The notes under the pieces: model-generated
Database searches by the model: none
What the model was told of the DNA's origin: nothing
What the model saw: only the letters and a program-made list of their open reading frames with translations
Part shown: positions 15,913 through 26,173 of the stretch, piece by piece
How positions within the stretch are numbered: the first letter of the stretch is position 1
Layout: every line of letters begins with the position of its first letter
NCBI GenBank assembly: GCA_963823895.1
Contig: CAWGNG010000018.1
Coordinates: forward strand, 1 to 64,000
Length of the DNA stretch: 64,000 nt
Source: G963675935 sp963823895
Lineage (GTDB): Bacteria; Planctomycetota; Planctomycetia; Pirellulales; Thermoguttaceae
Direction: 5' to 3'
Translations under genes and position numbers: made by a program

Positions 15913-18656
15913 TTAGAACTTCGCCACGGTTTGGGCTTCGGCGAGGATTTCGCTCTCGATTTCGGCGGGGCTGAGCTTCTTCGGCGGCGGCAGCGGCTCG
16001 ACGATTGTGAGCACGGGCTCGGCAACAACGGGCTCGTTGGCCTCCGCGTTCTTCGCCGCGAGCGCTTCGAGATAGCCCTTCAGCCATTGCACCGTCTCGT
16101 CGATCGTGTCGGCTTGCAGGAGTACCAGTTCGCCGGGCTTGGCGGAAGTCAACGTCACCTCCGCCGCCTGGTTCGCCCCGACGACTTCGATGATCTCCTT
16201 GGTGCGCGTGGCCGACTCCAGCCCTTTGCGGAGCAGACCCATGATCTCGCCGTCGGCACGGCCGCGACGATAGTGATCCTCGTAGAGGACGACGCGGTCG
16301 AAGGCGCCGCCGAGCAACTCGCCCTGGCGGATGATGTCGCTGTCGCGGCGGTCGCCGGCGGTCGTGTACAAGCAAGTGCGGCGGGCGTGCGGGAACGTGT
16401 TGATCGCTTCGATCACCGCGGCCAGCGAATGGGCATTGTGGCCGTAATCGACCACCACGGTCGTGCCCTCGATTTCCAGCACGTTGAATCGCCCTGGCAC
16501 CTTGTCGATGTCGGCGGCGATCGATTCGGCCCGCGCGCGGATCAAATCCTTCGGCAGCCCCAACGACCAGGCGGCGGCAATCGAGGCCAGCGCGTTTTCC
16601 ACTTGGAAGGCGACCTGGCCGCCGCGCGTCAAGGGGAGGCGGGCGAGCGAGACGATCGGCTCCTCGCGGTTGCCTTCGGCGAGAACGACCTGACCGTCGC
16701 GGACGAAGATCGCCCGGCCGCCCACGCCGCGGTGGCGGACTACCACGGGATGATTCGCATCGATGGCGAAGAAGACGACGTCGCCGGGGCAGCGGGCCGC
16801 CATCTCCACGACCAGCGGATCGTTGGCATTGAGAACGGCATAACCGTCGGGCGACACGCTTTCGACGATGCACCGCTTCACTTTGGCCAACTCTTCCGGC
16901 GTGTTGACATCGGAGATGCCCAGATGGTCGCCGTCGCCGATATTGGTCACCACGGCCACGTCGCAATAATCGAAAGCGAGGCCCTCGCGGAGGATTCCGC
17001 CGCGGGCGGTCTCGAACACGGCCATATCGACCGAAGGATTCATCAGAACACTGCGGCGCTCTGCGGGCCGCTGCAATCGCCGCTGTCGATGCGGCGGTCG
17101 TTCACGTAGATGCCGTCCGTGCAGGTCATGCCCACGGTTTTGCCCGTGCCGCGGAGCACGTGAGCGATGAACCGCGTGGTGGTCGTCTTGCCGTTCACGC
17201 CGGTGACGGCGACGATCGGAATTCGCCCCATGTCGCCGCGGGGGAAGAGGATCTCCGCGATCGCTTCGCCCACCGGCCGCGATATGCCGACCGACGGCTC
17301 GAGGTGCATCCGCAAGCCCGGGACGGCGTTCACTTCGACAATGATGCCCCCCTGTTCGCTCAACGGCCGGGAAATGTCTTGTGCCACCACGTCGATACCG
17401 GCGATATCCAAGCCCACGATCTTCGCGGCATCGACCGCGCTAGCCGCCACCGCCGGATGCACGCGCTCGGTCACGTCGATCGCGGTGCCGCCGGTGCTCA
17501 GGTTCGCGTTGCGGCGAATCAGCACGGTCGCGCCGGCCGGCGGGATCGACGCGGGCGTGTAGCCCTGATCGGCCAACACCGCCAAGGCCACGGCGTCGAG
17601 CTTGATCTTGCTAAGTACCGTAGCGTGATGTTCGGAGCGTCGAGGGTCGGCGTTGACCTGCTCGACCAACTGGACGATGCTGTGCATGCCGTCGCCCATC
17701 ACTTGGGCGGGCTCGCGGCGGGCGGCCGCGACCACGCGGTCGCCAACTACCAGGAGGCGATAATCGTGGCCCGGGGCAAACTTCTCGACCAGGATATGCT
17801 CGCTCTCTTGCCGGGCTGCGTCGAAGGCGCGAACCACCTGCTCGTGAGTCGTAAGATTGGTGGCCACGCCGCGTCCCTGGTTTCCGTCTTGCGGCTTGAC
17901 GACCACCGGCACGCCGATTTCCGTGGCGGCCCGCCATGCGTCTTCCGCATCGCTGACCGGCCGGCCGCACGACGTGGGAACGCCCACGGCGCGGAGCATC
18001 ATGCGGGTCATTTCCTTGTCTTGGGCGATCGCCTCGGCGATGGCGCCGGTCCGATCGGTCTCGGCGGCCTGGATGCGGCGCTGCTTGCGGCCGTGGCCGA
18101 ACAGTATCAGGCTGTCGTTGTTCAGCCGGCGATAGGGAACGCCCCGGGCGCCGATGGCCTCGACGATCGCCCGCGTGCTCGGGCCAAGGCAGACTTCATG
18201 GGCGAGATTTCGCAGCCGCTCGATTTCCGCGGCGACGTTAAACGGACGATCCTGCAACGCCGCCATCAACAGTTCGCGTGCCACCGCGAGGCATTCGCGG
18301 CCCACCGTTTCGTCGTCGTACTCGATGATGACGCGATAGACGCCCTGCTCCGAAGTCTCGCGGGCTTTGCCGAAACCGACGTCCGTGCCCGCCAGCGACT
18401 GAAGTTCCAGCGTAACGTGTTCGAGGATGTGGCCGAGATAGGTGCCCGTCCGCAGGCGTTGAAAGAAGCCGCCCCGCACGCCGATGCTGCAACGATGCTC
18501 GATCATCGTGGGCATCCAGCTCATCAACCGGTCGTTGAATCCCGGAAATTCGTTCGAGGGCTTGTCCAACTCGCCAAGATCGACCCACGCCTCTAGGACT
18601 GGAAAATTCGCCCAAATACTCGGTCCCCGAAGCGCCAAAACCTTACGGAATTCCAT
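15913..18656 (-). CDS. cphA: Cyanophycin synthetase CphA, with one frame break
   Basis: The first frame (18656 to about 17055) encodes the N-terminal domain and the ATP-grasp domain (VVKPQDGNQGRGV, IVEVNAVPGLRMHL), then the P-loop of the Mur-ligase domain (GVNGKTTTTR). A second frame (about 17058 to 15913) continues with LMNPSVDMAVFETARGGILREGL, the expected next segment, then YGHNAHSLAAVI and DRRDSD. Adding one base near 17053-17058 (GCCGC to GCCCGC) restores a single 914-residue protein, the usual CphA length. CphA polymerises Asp and Arg into the storage polymer cyanophycin using ATP. The ABC transporter and DUF1854 genes downstream of the divergent spacer support the assignment. Confidence 0.9.
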
Positions 18657-19362
18657 AGCCGTGACTCGCTGAATGACCTTGCAGGTATCGCTGTGAAGTG
18701 GAGTGGATCGCAGTTTCCTAAAACGATCTACGCTGCAAACAGTCAAAAGGTTGTATCGGCAGGTTTTTCCAACCCGATAACAACGCGGAATTCGTCAATG
18801 AGCGCATTTCCCTTGCGTTCTGCCAAAGGTAGTACATCTTCACATCGCCTTCTTGGGCCCACGCTGGCATAGTACGAAATTGTGGGAAACCGCATGTGGC
18901 GGCCCACATAAACAGCCCGCTTTACCCTATTCACCGCAAAAAACGATGCCAGCGCAGACTCCAAGCGGGAATCAAGCGTATGGAAGGGTAATAAAGCTCG
19001 GGCATCAGCAGGGAGCATCCCGTTTCAGCGCGATTACCGCCACGGAAAAGTTCCGTTACGGGCAACGCAATCCACCCATTCTAGACAGCGACATCGCGGA
19101 AAGGCAACAGCCTGCCGCGGTTTTTCACGAAGGTCGAGCCGCTCGGTCGGCGAAACGCCGGCTATTGACGCATGTCATAACCATTTGGAGTTATTCGTGG
19201 TGCCCATTAAGAGCAGAATTATCTCGCCGTTCGGACGCCGCCCGCAAGACGGAGGGTGCGAGAGCCGGCGTTCCGCCGGCCGCTTTGATCGTGTTAGAAT
19301 GACATTGATCTGAACGCTCCTGCAACCGCTGCCAATCTGAAACCACTCCTTCGGGGAAAGAC
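18657..19362. other. Spacer between divergent cphA and the ABC transporter gene
   Basis: About 700 bp with no recognisable gene. A 91-codon minus-strand frame (18743-19018) has no familiar features and no ribosome binding site that I trust. The divergent layout means promoters for both cyanophycin genes should lie here, but no strong -35/-10 pair stands out. Confidence 0.45.
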
Positions 19363-21639
19363 TTGAACGCGACCGACGGCTCTTGGGAGCACCTTCCCGA
19401 CGAATTGCGGCAAGCGGCCGAGGCGCACTTGGCGGGCGAGTCCCCCTTGGCCTGGTTCGAACTCGACCTGGACACTCGCCTACACTACGCGCGAGGTTTG
19501 TTGGTCCTGACGCCCTCGCGGCTGCTCGATGTCGGGCCGCTGGAGGCGATCGGCGACGAGGCACTGCCGCCCGCCGCCGCGGGCTCGTTTCGCTCCTGGC
19601 CGTTGGATGCCACGTCGGGCCTGCGGGTGAAGGATCAAAACAGCGCCGGGCGGCTCGAACTGCTCGGCCCCAACGGCCTGCTCTGTCATTGGCGCTACAC
19701 GATCGGCCGTTCGCCGCTGGCCCATCGGCTGGCCAATCGCTTCCAGCGACTTCACGACGGCGAGTTGTCGGGCGGCGAGGAGACCGGCGAGGCCCCGACC
19801 ACCGTCTGCCCAAGCTGCGGGGCGATTTTGGCGGCCGGCCAGATCAAGTGCCCGGATTGCGGCTCGATCGGCGACAAGCCGGCTCTCAGCGCGCTCTACC
19901 GGCTGGCAGCTTTTGCCAAGCCCCATAAGTGGATGGTTCTGCTTGGTTTCTTGCTGATGGTGGCCAGTTCGAGCGCCGCCTTAGCGCCACCTTACTTTAC
20001 GAGGTCGTTGATCAACAACGTACTTGACCCCGCGCAGCACAATCCGGGCAGCATCCCGTTCAGCCAGGTTTGGCTGTTTTTGTCCGCGTTCATCGGGGCC
20101 TCCGTCCTGGCTTGGCTTTTGGCATGGGGGCGCACCTACGTCATGGCCTGGGTGAGTGAGCGCATCACGACTGACCTGCGCGACCGAACCTATGGCCACA
20201 TGCAGGGGCTCTCCCTGGAATTTTTTGGCGGCAAGCGAACGGGCGACCTGCTCTCGCGCGTTGGCACCGATAGCGATCGAATCTGCTATTTCCTGTCCGT
20301 CTATGTGCTCGATTTCGCTAACAATGTTCTGATGCTATTCTTGATGGCGGCGATTCTTCTCGTCCTCGATTCGCGGCTTGCCTTGGCGACGTTGCTCCCC
20401 TTGCCCATCATCGTGTTTCTCGTGCATCGCGTGCGCGATCGAATGCGGCGCGGATTTGCCCTGGGTAGTCGGGCATGGGGTGAAATGACCAGCGTTCTTG
20501 CCGACACGATTCCCGGCATCCGCGTCGTCAAGGCGTTTGCCCAAGAGCATCGTGAAATCGAGCGGTTTCGCGCGGCGAACGACCGCGTGTTCCAGGCCAA
20601 TTGTCGCGTCAACACATTGTGGGCGTTTTTTGAACCGGTTGTGAGCCTCTTTACCGCGCTGGGGCTGGCTGTCGTCTGGGGGTATGGCTCGTCGCGAATC
20701 TTTCAACAGGAAATCAAGGTCGGTGATTTGATTCTCTTCGTGACGTATATTAGCAGCTTCTACGCCCGCATGGACTCGATGAGCCGCATGGTGGCAGCGG
20801 TGCAGCGTGCCGGTGCAAGCGCAACGCATTTTCGCCATCCTCGATCGCGTGCCGAGCGTCGCCGAGCCGGTCAATCCGGTGCATCCCGGCGCCTGAAGGG
20901 GGAAGTCGAGTTCCACGACGTGGAGTTCCACTATGGCACCCGGCCGATTTTGAAGAAAATGAACCTGGCCGTGCGGCCCGGCGAGATGATCGGACTGGTG
21001 GGCCCAAGCGGGGCGGGCAAAACTACGATCGTCAACCTCGTCTGCCGCTTCTACGACGTCGCCGAGGGGGCGATAACTGTTGACGGCGCCGACATCCGCT
21101 CCTTCCCAATTGAAGAATACCGGCGAAACATCGGCATCGTGTTGCAGGAGCCGTTCTTGTTCTACGGCACCATCGCCGAGAACATCGCCTACGGCCGGCC
21201 GGACGCCTCGCGGGCGGAGATCATCGCCGCCGCCCGCGCCGCCCGCGCCCACGAGTTCATCCTCCGCCTGCCCGACGGCTACGATTCGCTGGTCGGCGAG
21301 CGGGGACAATTCCTCTCCGGCGGCGAGCGGCAGCGGATCAGCATCGCCCGGGCGTTGCTGATCGACCCGTGCATCCTGATTTTGGACGAAGCCACGTCGT
21401 CGGTCGATACGGAGACGGAGCGTGAGATACAGTTGGCGTTGGAAAATCTGGTGAAGGGGCGAACCACGATCGCCATCGCCCACCGCCTGAGCACGCTGCG
21501 CCGCGCCGACCGGCTGGTCGTCGTCGAGCGCGGCCTGATTACCGAGGTCGGCCCTCACGACGAACTGTTGCGCCGCGGCGGCACCTACGCCAGGCTGCAT
21601 CACGCCCAGTTTGAGATGCGCGAACGCGCGGTGAAATGA
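19363..21639 (+). CDS. Cyanophycin-associated ABC transporter, fused permease and ATPase
   Basis: A 758-residue protein starting at TTG, with GGGGAAAG upstream. An N-terminal domain of about 140 residues precedes a zinc-ribbon-like pair of CxxC motifs (CPSCG, CPDCG). Then come the six-helix exporter domain (PYFTRSLINNV, QGLSLEFFGGKRTGDLLSR) and the ATPase domain with GPSGAGKTT, LSGGERQRISIARALL and LILDEATSSVD. This N-terminally extended type occurs beside cphA in several phyla. Codons at about 20818-20893 are out of the ancestral frame: two small deletions (net -3) cancel out, so the stretch that should read QRIFAILDRVPSVAEP is replaced by an Arg-rich one. Confidence 0.88.
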   Translation: MNATDGSWEHLPDELRQAAEAHLAGESPLAWFELDLDTRLHYARGLLVLTPSRLLDVGPLEAIGDEALPPAAAGSFRSWPLDATSGLRVKDQNSAGRLELLGPNGLLCHWRYTIGRSPLAHRLANRFQRLHDGELSGGEETGEAPTTVCPSCGAILAAGQIKCPDCGSIGDKPALSALYRLAAFAKPHKWMVLLGFLLMVASSSAALAPPYFTRSLINNVLDPAQHNPGSIPFSQVWLFLSAFIGASVLAWLLAWGRTYVMAWVSERITTDLRDRTYGHMQGLSLEFFGGKRTGDLLSRVGTDSDRICYFLSVYVLDFANNVLMLFLMAAILLVLDSRLALATLLPLPIIVFLVHRVRDRMRRGFALGSRAWGEMTSVLADTIPGIRVVKAFAQEHREIERFRAANDRVFQANCRVNTLWAFFEPVVSLFTALGLAVVWGYGSSRIFQQEIKVGDLILFVTYISSFYARMDSMSRMVAAVQRAGASATHFRHPRSRAERRRAGQSGASRRLKGEVEFHDVEFHYGTRPILKKMNLAVRPGEMIGLVGPSGAGKTTIVNLVCRFYDVAEGAITVDGADIRSFPIEEYRRNIGIVLQEPFLFYGTIAENIAYGRPDASRAEIIAAARAARAHEFILRLPDGYDSLVGERGQFLSGGERQRISIARALLIDPCILILDEATSSVDTETEREIQLALENLVKGRTTIAIAHRLSTLRRADRLVVVERGLITEVGPHDELLRRGGTYARLHHAQFEMRERAVK

Positions 21640-21794
21640 TGAATAATGAACGATGAATGATGAATGAGTGATGCGGGTATTCTGTTTAGCCGCCGCGTCC
21701 ACGCGGCGAGAAGTGAGTTGTGACGTCCTCTGCCGGAAATCTGCGAAACCGCAAGCGGTCCCACTCCCCACTCCCCACTGCCGACTGCCCACTT
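21640..21794. repeat. Composite intergenic repeats: GATGAAT heptamers, GC hairpin, short palindrome, CACTCCC heptamers
   Basis: In order: GATGAAT-type heptamers from the stop codon of the ABC gene (21640-21668); a hairpin with CCGCGTCCACGCGG at 21689-21710, related to one at 46470-46515; the dispersed GCGAAACCGCAAGCGGTC palindrome at 21741-21760; and CACTCCC heptamers at 21759-21794. The DUF1854 gene starts 11 nt later. Confidence 0.8.
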
Positions 21795-21805
21795 AGCACC
21801 CTTCC

Positions 21806-22294
21806 ATGACCGCCGCCACTCCAATACCTGCCGATTTCACCCTCGAATACGACGCCTGGGGCCAACTCGTGCTGACCTGCGGCGACGGCCGCCGCTTCGT
21901 GGGGATCGAGCCCGTGCGCACATTCCCGATCTCTCATCCAGCGGGGCTGCTGTCGATTTGCGACGCGGAAGGACATGAATTGACCTGCATCGAAGAGCCG
22001 AACGTGCTGCGGCCCGAGGTGCGGCGAATGCTGGAAGAGGACCTGGGCCGGCGCGAGTTCGTGCCCGTCGTGCGGCGGATCAAGCGCGTGCTGGCCGACA
22101 GCGACCCGTCGGAATGGCGGATCGTGACCGATCGCGGTCCGACAACCTTCTTGATGGAAGACAGCGACAACGACGTGCGGCGGCTTGGCGCCAATCGGAT
22201 TCTGCTGGTCGACACGCACGGCATCCGCTACCTGATCCCCGACGCCAGCCGCCTCGACGCCGCCAGCCGCCGCATCTTGGAGCGATACCTGTAG
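21806..22294 (+). CDS. DUF1854 protein, cyanophycin-metabolism associated
   Basis: A 162-residue protein with the DUF1854 features FTLEYDAWGQLVL, IEPVRTFPIS, the segment HELTCIEEPNVL and the C-terminal GIRYLIPDASRLDAASRRILERYL. The family regularly follows the extended ABC transporter in cyanophycin loci; the biochemical role is not established. It has no signal peptide or membrane helix and is probably cytoplasmic. The repeat-filled 166-bp spacer does not argue against co-transcription with the ABC gene. Confidence 0.88.
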   Translation: MTAATPIPADFTLEYDAWGQLVLTCGDGRRFVGIEPVRTFPISHPAGLLSICDAEGHELTCIEEPNVLRPEVRRMLEEDLGRREFVPVVRRIKRVLADSDPSEWRIVTDRGPTTFLMEDSDNDVRRLGANRILLVDTHGIRYLIPDASRLDAASRRILERYL

Positions 22295-22297
22295 GGT

Positions 22298-22343
22298 TGC
22301 TGATTGCTGAATGCTGATTGAAACCCGCCTGCGGTTTCGCAAG
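22298..22343. repeat. TGCTGAT heptamers and reversed short palindrome
   Basis: Three heptamers of the form TGCTGAT/TGCTGAA (22298-22319) follow the DUF1854 stop. A reversed relative of the GCGAAACCGCAAGCGG palindrome (22327-22343) comes next and abuts the 3' end of the protease gene. Confidence 0.65.
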
Positions 22344-22347
22344 TGCC

Positions 22348-25300
22348 TTACGCCAGCCAATCGCTCGACGGCAAGAGCATTTCCGTCGGAAGTTCAAACG
22401 CCGAATCGATCAGATCCCATTGTCCCCCAGGCGATTCGGCGTCGGTGCGGTCCGCGATCGAGAGCTGCCCGAAGCGATGAGCGAGCATCATCAGCGACAG
22501 TTCCGTCTCGGGCTGAGAATCGGCGACCGCAAGTCCTGTGAAAGCCTCGTCGTGGAGCAACGCCGCGAGTGCATCGGCGGGGGCGATCGCGACGGCCGAG
22601 GTGCTCCACGCCGCGTCGGGCTGACTGCCGTGCTCGCGGGCCAGCCACGCCATCGCCACGTCGGTCAGCCGCAACGCCGCAGCGGCCGATGCCTCCGCTC
22701 CACTGCCGGAAACGTTGAGGCTTCCCACGTTCTCAACCGCGCAGATCGCCGAACTGCTGCCGGCAGCAGCCGCCGCGGCAGCGGCGGCTGCCGGCGACTG
22801 GGCCTGATAGAGAAGGGCCGGATTGGCATAGTAGTCGGGGCTCAGCGTGGCGACCAACGTGCTGCCCCCGATGCTGCCGCCCCAACGGTACAGTGTGCCG
22901 TTGGGCAGAAGAAAGTACAGCCCATTGCCATTGCCCAGCAGGTACTTCTCGCCGGCGCCGCGGGCGTTGGCGTAGTAGCTCCCGTTGGCATAGGTGTGCA
23001 AACCGAGTTGCCGATCGAGGTCGTACGCCGTCTGGGCGAAAGGATCGGCGACCGTAAATGTCTCCGAGTCGGATTTCGAGCCGTCGCTGACGCCAACCTG
23101 CACGCAGAGCACGTCGGTGAAACCCGCCTGCCGCGTGATCGTCAGCGTGCTGCCGGAGATGGTTGCAGCGGCGCTGGCGCTGCTGATCGACGTGAGCGCG
23201 GGCGTTTGCGCATTGTACAACAGGGCGGGATTGGAATAGTACGCGGAACTCAACGTATCCACCAGCGTGCTCTTGGCGATGCTGCCGCCCCAGCGATAGA
23301 GCCCGCCGTTGGGCAGCAGGAAATACAACGCGTTGCCGTTGCCCAGCAGGTACTTCTCGCCGGCGCCGCGGGCGTTGGTGTAGTAACTCCCGTTCGCGTA
23401 GGTGTGCAAGCCGAGTTGCTGATCGAGGGTATAAGCCGTTTCGGCCAGCCGATCCATCGTCATCACCTGAGCCGAATAAGTCAGGCTGTCGCCATCGGCG
23501 TCGGAGGCGTGCAAAGGGATCGTAAGCGTCGTCTGCGAATATGGCAGCGTCTGGTTGCCAATGGGGGCGAGCACGGGGGCCGCATCTTGGCCCGCGGCGG
23601 TCAGCGTGTATGTGCCCACGTTGCTGCCGTAACCGCCGACGACAACATAGTAGGTCCCGCTGGCGGGCGCGGTCCAGGCGATTTGCGAGGCGCCGCCCAC
23701 GCCGTAGTCGTCGTTGAAGGCCAACTGCTTGGCCCCGTTGGTGTCGTACAGATAGAGCACGGAGTCGGGAAGCGTGCCGAGCCCGACGGTGAAAACGTAG
23801 GACTTGCCGGCGACGGCCTGGAACTTGAACCAATTGGCGTCGCCGACGGTCTCGATCGCGCCGGCCGTCGAACTGGGAACGCCGATCGCCGCGGCCGTGC
23901 CGGCGCTGTTGCCGTAATTGTCGGGCGGCAGGACGGTCAACGTCGTCGAAACGCAGGCGCTCCAGATGCCCGCGTTGTCCTGCGCCCTGGCTAGAATGTC
24001 GTACGACCCGGCGTTCCAGCCGCTGGTGCTAATCGTCATCGACGCCTGGCCGCCCGAGATCGCAGAGGTCGATCCGAGCACGGTGTCGCCGCTGTCGTAT
24101 TGCCCGTCGTTGTTGGCGTCGAGGATGAAGGAGACGCTGGTGACCGTGCCGTTGGAATCGCTGATCCCGCCCGGCGAGAGCGTCACGACCATCCCCGAGT
24201 TGACCGATTTCGGCGAGGCCAGCAGCGATCCGACCACCGGCCCCTGCGGCACTTCCGCGCCGAGCAGTTCGAGCGTGTTGTAGGCATTCAGCACGCCGCC
24301 GCTGGCGACTTTGCCTTGGAGCGCGGCGACTTTGGTGACGCCGTCGAGGATGGCGTTGCGGACTTCGGCGACGGTGGCATTGGGATCGGCGGCCCAGGCG
24401 AGCGCCGCGACGCCCGACACGAAGGGCGTGGCCATGCTCGTGCCCGAATAAATCGCGTAGCGGTTGCCGGGCACCGTGCTGTAGATGGAAACGCCTGGCG
24501 CGGCGACGTCGACGGTCGTGACGCCGTAGCAACTGAAGCTCGCCAGGTTCATGTTCTGATCGATGGCCGCGACGGAGATGACGTTGGGATCCGTATAGTT
24601 TGCCGGATACTGGGGAGTCGTGTCGTTGTTGCTGGCGCTGTTTCCGGCGGCGGCGACGAAGAGGATTCCCGCATTGCCGGCGGCGCGGATGGCGCTGTCC
24701 ATCGCGGCGCTGTACTCGCCGCCGCCCCAACTGTTGTTGATCACCCGGACGTTCACGTTATACTGCGTCCGCATCATGGTGACGTAATTGATCGCGCGAA
24801 TGGCGTCGGAAAGATAGCCGCTGCCGTCGCTGTTGAGGAACTTCAAGTCCATCAACGAGACCGACCAATCGACGCCGGCCACGCCCTGGCCGTTGTTGGC
24901 CACGGCGCCGATCGTGCCCGAGACGTGCGTTCCGTGGCTGTTGTCGTCCATCGCGTCGCCGGTGTTGTCGACGAAGTTGTAGCCGTGGGCGTCGCCGACG
25001 AAGCCGTCCTCGTTTTCATAGGGGTTCGTCCAGATGTTCGCGGCCAGGTCGCAATGGGTGTAGTCGATGCCGGTGTCGAGCACCGCCACCACCACGCTCC
25101 GACTTCCGGTGGTGATATTCCAGGCGTCCGGGGCGTCGATGGCGCCCATGCCCCAAAGCTGGCTGTATTGTGGATCGCTGGGAATCGACTTGACCTGATC
25201 GACAGCGTCTTGCTCGAAACTGGCGACGTTGCTATCAGAAGCGAGCCAGCTCTCAGCCGCGGCGAACGAAGCGCCGGAACTGCGCGCCAACACCATGCCC

Positions 25301-25752
25301 GTCATGCCCAGCCCTTCGATCACTTGGAACTGAAGTCCGCCGCCGGCCAAGAGCCCGGCCGTCTGCGCGACCGAGCCGATGCCGCCCAGCGCGGCGGTGT
25401 TGAACTGCACGATCCAGTCGTAGACGTTTTGCCCGGCGGTCGGCGACGCGGTTGTCTGTGCGGCGGCGGCGCCGGTGCTCTCGATCGTCCAATCCGCCAC
25501 CCCGGCATGGGTTACGTCCGAACTGTTGGCGACGTTCTGAAACCACGCCGACGAAACCGCCGACGCGGCCCCGGCGGCGTCCATCAAGTGACGCGACTCG
25601 AGCGTCTCAATCCGCAGCCTGCGTTGGAAAACGCGGGGCTTATCTCCCGCGACCTCGCCAAATAGCCAGTCTTGACTGGTTAAAAACTTGGCGATCTCCT
25701 TCGGCATACGACGGATGCCGGAGAAGTCTGTATTGGGTCCATGGCCATGCAT
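22348..25752 (-). CDS. Large extracellular subtilisin-like serine protease (S8)
   Basis: A 1,134-residue protein. The N-terminus carries the planctomycete motif RIETLESRHLM (residues 48-57), found on many exported proteins of this phylum. The peptidase domain has a full catalytic triad: D226 (VLDTGID), H273 (NSHGTHVSG) and S439 (SGTSMATP), with the oxyanion Asn in AAGNSAS. After it come an Ig-like region, a pre-peptidase C-terminal domain (WFKFQAVAGKSYVF ... YYVVVGGYGSNVGTYTL) and two copies of an unusual module of about 78 residues (LDQQLGLHTYANGSYY ... YLLGNGN ... YRWGGS ... ALLYNAQ), separated by a short Ig-like spacer. An Ala-rich linker leads to the unknown C-terminal 170 residues. A later ATG at 25707 is also a possible start. 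Confidence 0.93.
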   Translation of the reverse strand: MHGHGPNTDFSGIRRMPKEIAKFLTSQDWLFGEVAGDKPRVFQRRLRIETLESRHLMDAAGAASAVSSAWFQNVANSSDVTHAGVADWTIESTGAAAAQTTASPTAGQNVYDWIVQFNTAALGGIGSVAQTAGLLAGGGLQFQVIEGLGMTGMVLARSSGASFAAAESWLASDSNVASFEQDAVDQVKSIPSDPQYSQLWGMGAIDAPDAWNITTGSRSVVVAVLDTGIDYTHCDLAANIWTNPYENEDGFVGDAHGYNFVDNTGDAMDDNSHGTHVSGTIGAVANNGQGVAGVDWSVSLMDLKFLNSDGSGYLSDAIRAINYVTMMRTQYNVNVRVINNSWGGGEYSAAMDSAIRAAGNAGILFVAAAGNSASNNDTTPQYPANYTDPNVISVAAIDQNMNLASFSCYGVTTVDVAAPGVSIYSTVPGNRYAIYSGTSMATPFVSGVAALAWAADPNATVAEVRNAILDGVTKVAALQGKVASGGVLNAYNTLELLGAEVPQGPVVGSLLASPKSVNSGMVVTLSPGGISDSNGTVTSVSFILDANNDGQYDSGDTVLGSTSAISGGQASMTISTSGWNAGSYDILARAQDNAGIWSACVSTTLTVLPPDNYGNSAGTAAAIGVPSSTAGAIETVGDANWFKFQAVAGKSYVFTVGLGTLPDSVLYLYDTNGAKQLAFNDDYGVGGASQIAWTAPASGTYYVVVGGYGSNVGTYTLTAAGQDAAPVLAPIGNQTLPYSQTTLTIPLHASDADGDSLTYSAQVMTMDRLAETAYTLDQQLGLHTYANGSYYTNARGAGEKYLLGNGNALYFLLPNGGLYRWGGSIAKSTLVDTLSSAYYSNPALLYNAQTPALTSISSASAAATISGSTLTITRQAGFTDVLCVQVGVSDGSKSDSETFTVADPFAQTAYDLDRQLGLHTYANGSYYANARGAGEKYLLGNGNGLYFLLPNGTLYRWGGSIGGSTLVATLSPDYYANPALLYQAQSPAAAAAAAAAAGSSSAICAVENVGSLNVSGSGAEASAAAALRLTDVAMAWLAREHGSQPDAAWSTSAVAIAPADALAALLHDEAFTGLAVADSQPETELSLMMLAHRFGQLSIADRTDAESPGGQWDLIDSAFELPTEMLLPSSDWLA

Positions 25753-26173
25753 GGCGGATACCGTAATCCCGATCTAGCGAGCACATCGCCGAATGACGAG
25801 AAGCTCTGGTGACAAGACTCTTGTGAAAAGACGAATCGCCGCAAAAGCGATCACAAGGGAAGTCTGTGTCAAAAGCCTCCCGCCGTCAAACGACGCGGCA
25901 AAAAATCATCAAGGCGTGGCCGAGTGGGGATATTCTTCCATTCGCGTTGCCTTTTTGCAACCCCCAAGTCCCTACGAATAGAACGAAACCAACTGAGAAA
26001 AGGTTCGGGCGTTCCCCGATGCCAACGCAAATTTGGGTTCTGGTTCCCACGCTCCGCGCGGGAACGTTTGTGATGCGATGTTCGGACTTACACTCCCGCA
26101 GATTCCCGCGGCGGTTCCCACGCGGAGCGTGGGAACCAGAGCAGCAGTAGCGCGCGGCGGTGAGAGAGGCTCG
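25753..26173. other. Intergenic region holding one palindrome
   Basis: No coding signal is visible. The region contains the family H palindrome (26039-26140) and otherwise unstructured sequence upstream of the protease start. Confidence 0.5.
26039..26140. repeat. Palindromic repeat, family H
   Basis: Perfect 20-bp arms TCTGGTTCCCACGCTCCGCG (26039-26058) and its complement (26121-26140), with a 62-nt loop that itself contains a GGAAC/GTTCC pair. It is the longest-looped palindrome of the window. Confidence 0.88.

Noticed and set aside
17160..18596. A 478-codon plus-strand frame opposite cphA
   Set aside because: Antisense shadow of cphA with His/Arg/Gly-rich meaningless sequence.
24100..25665. 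Long plus-strand open frames opposite the protease gene (also 22318-23994)
   Set aside because: They are antisense shadows of a GC-rich gene: no motif, no start signal, composition of a mirrored coding frame.
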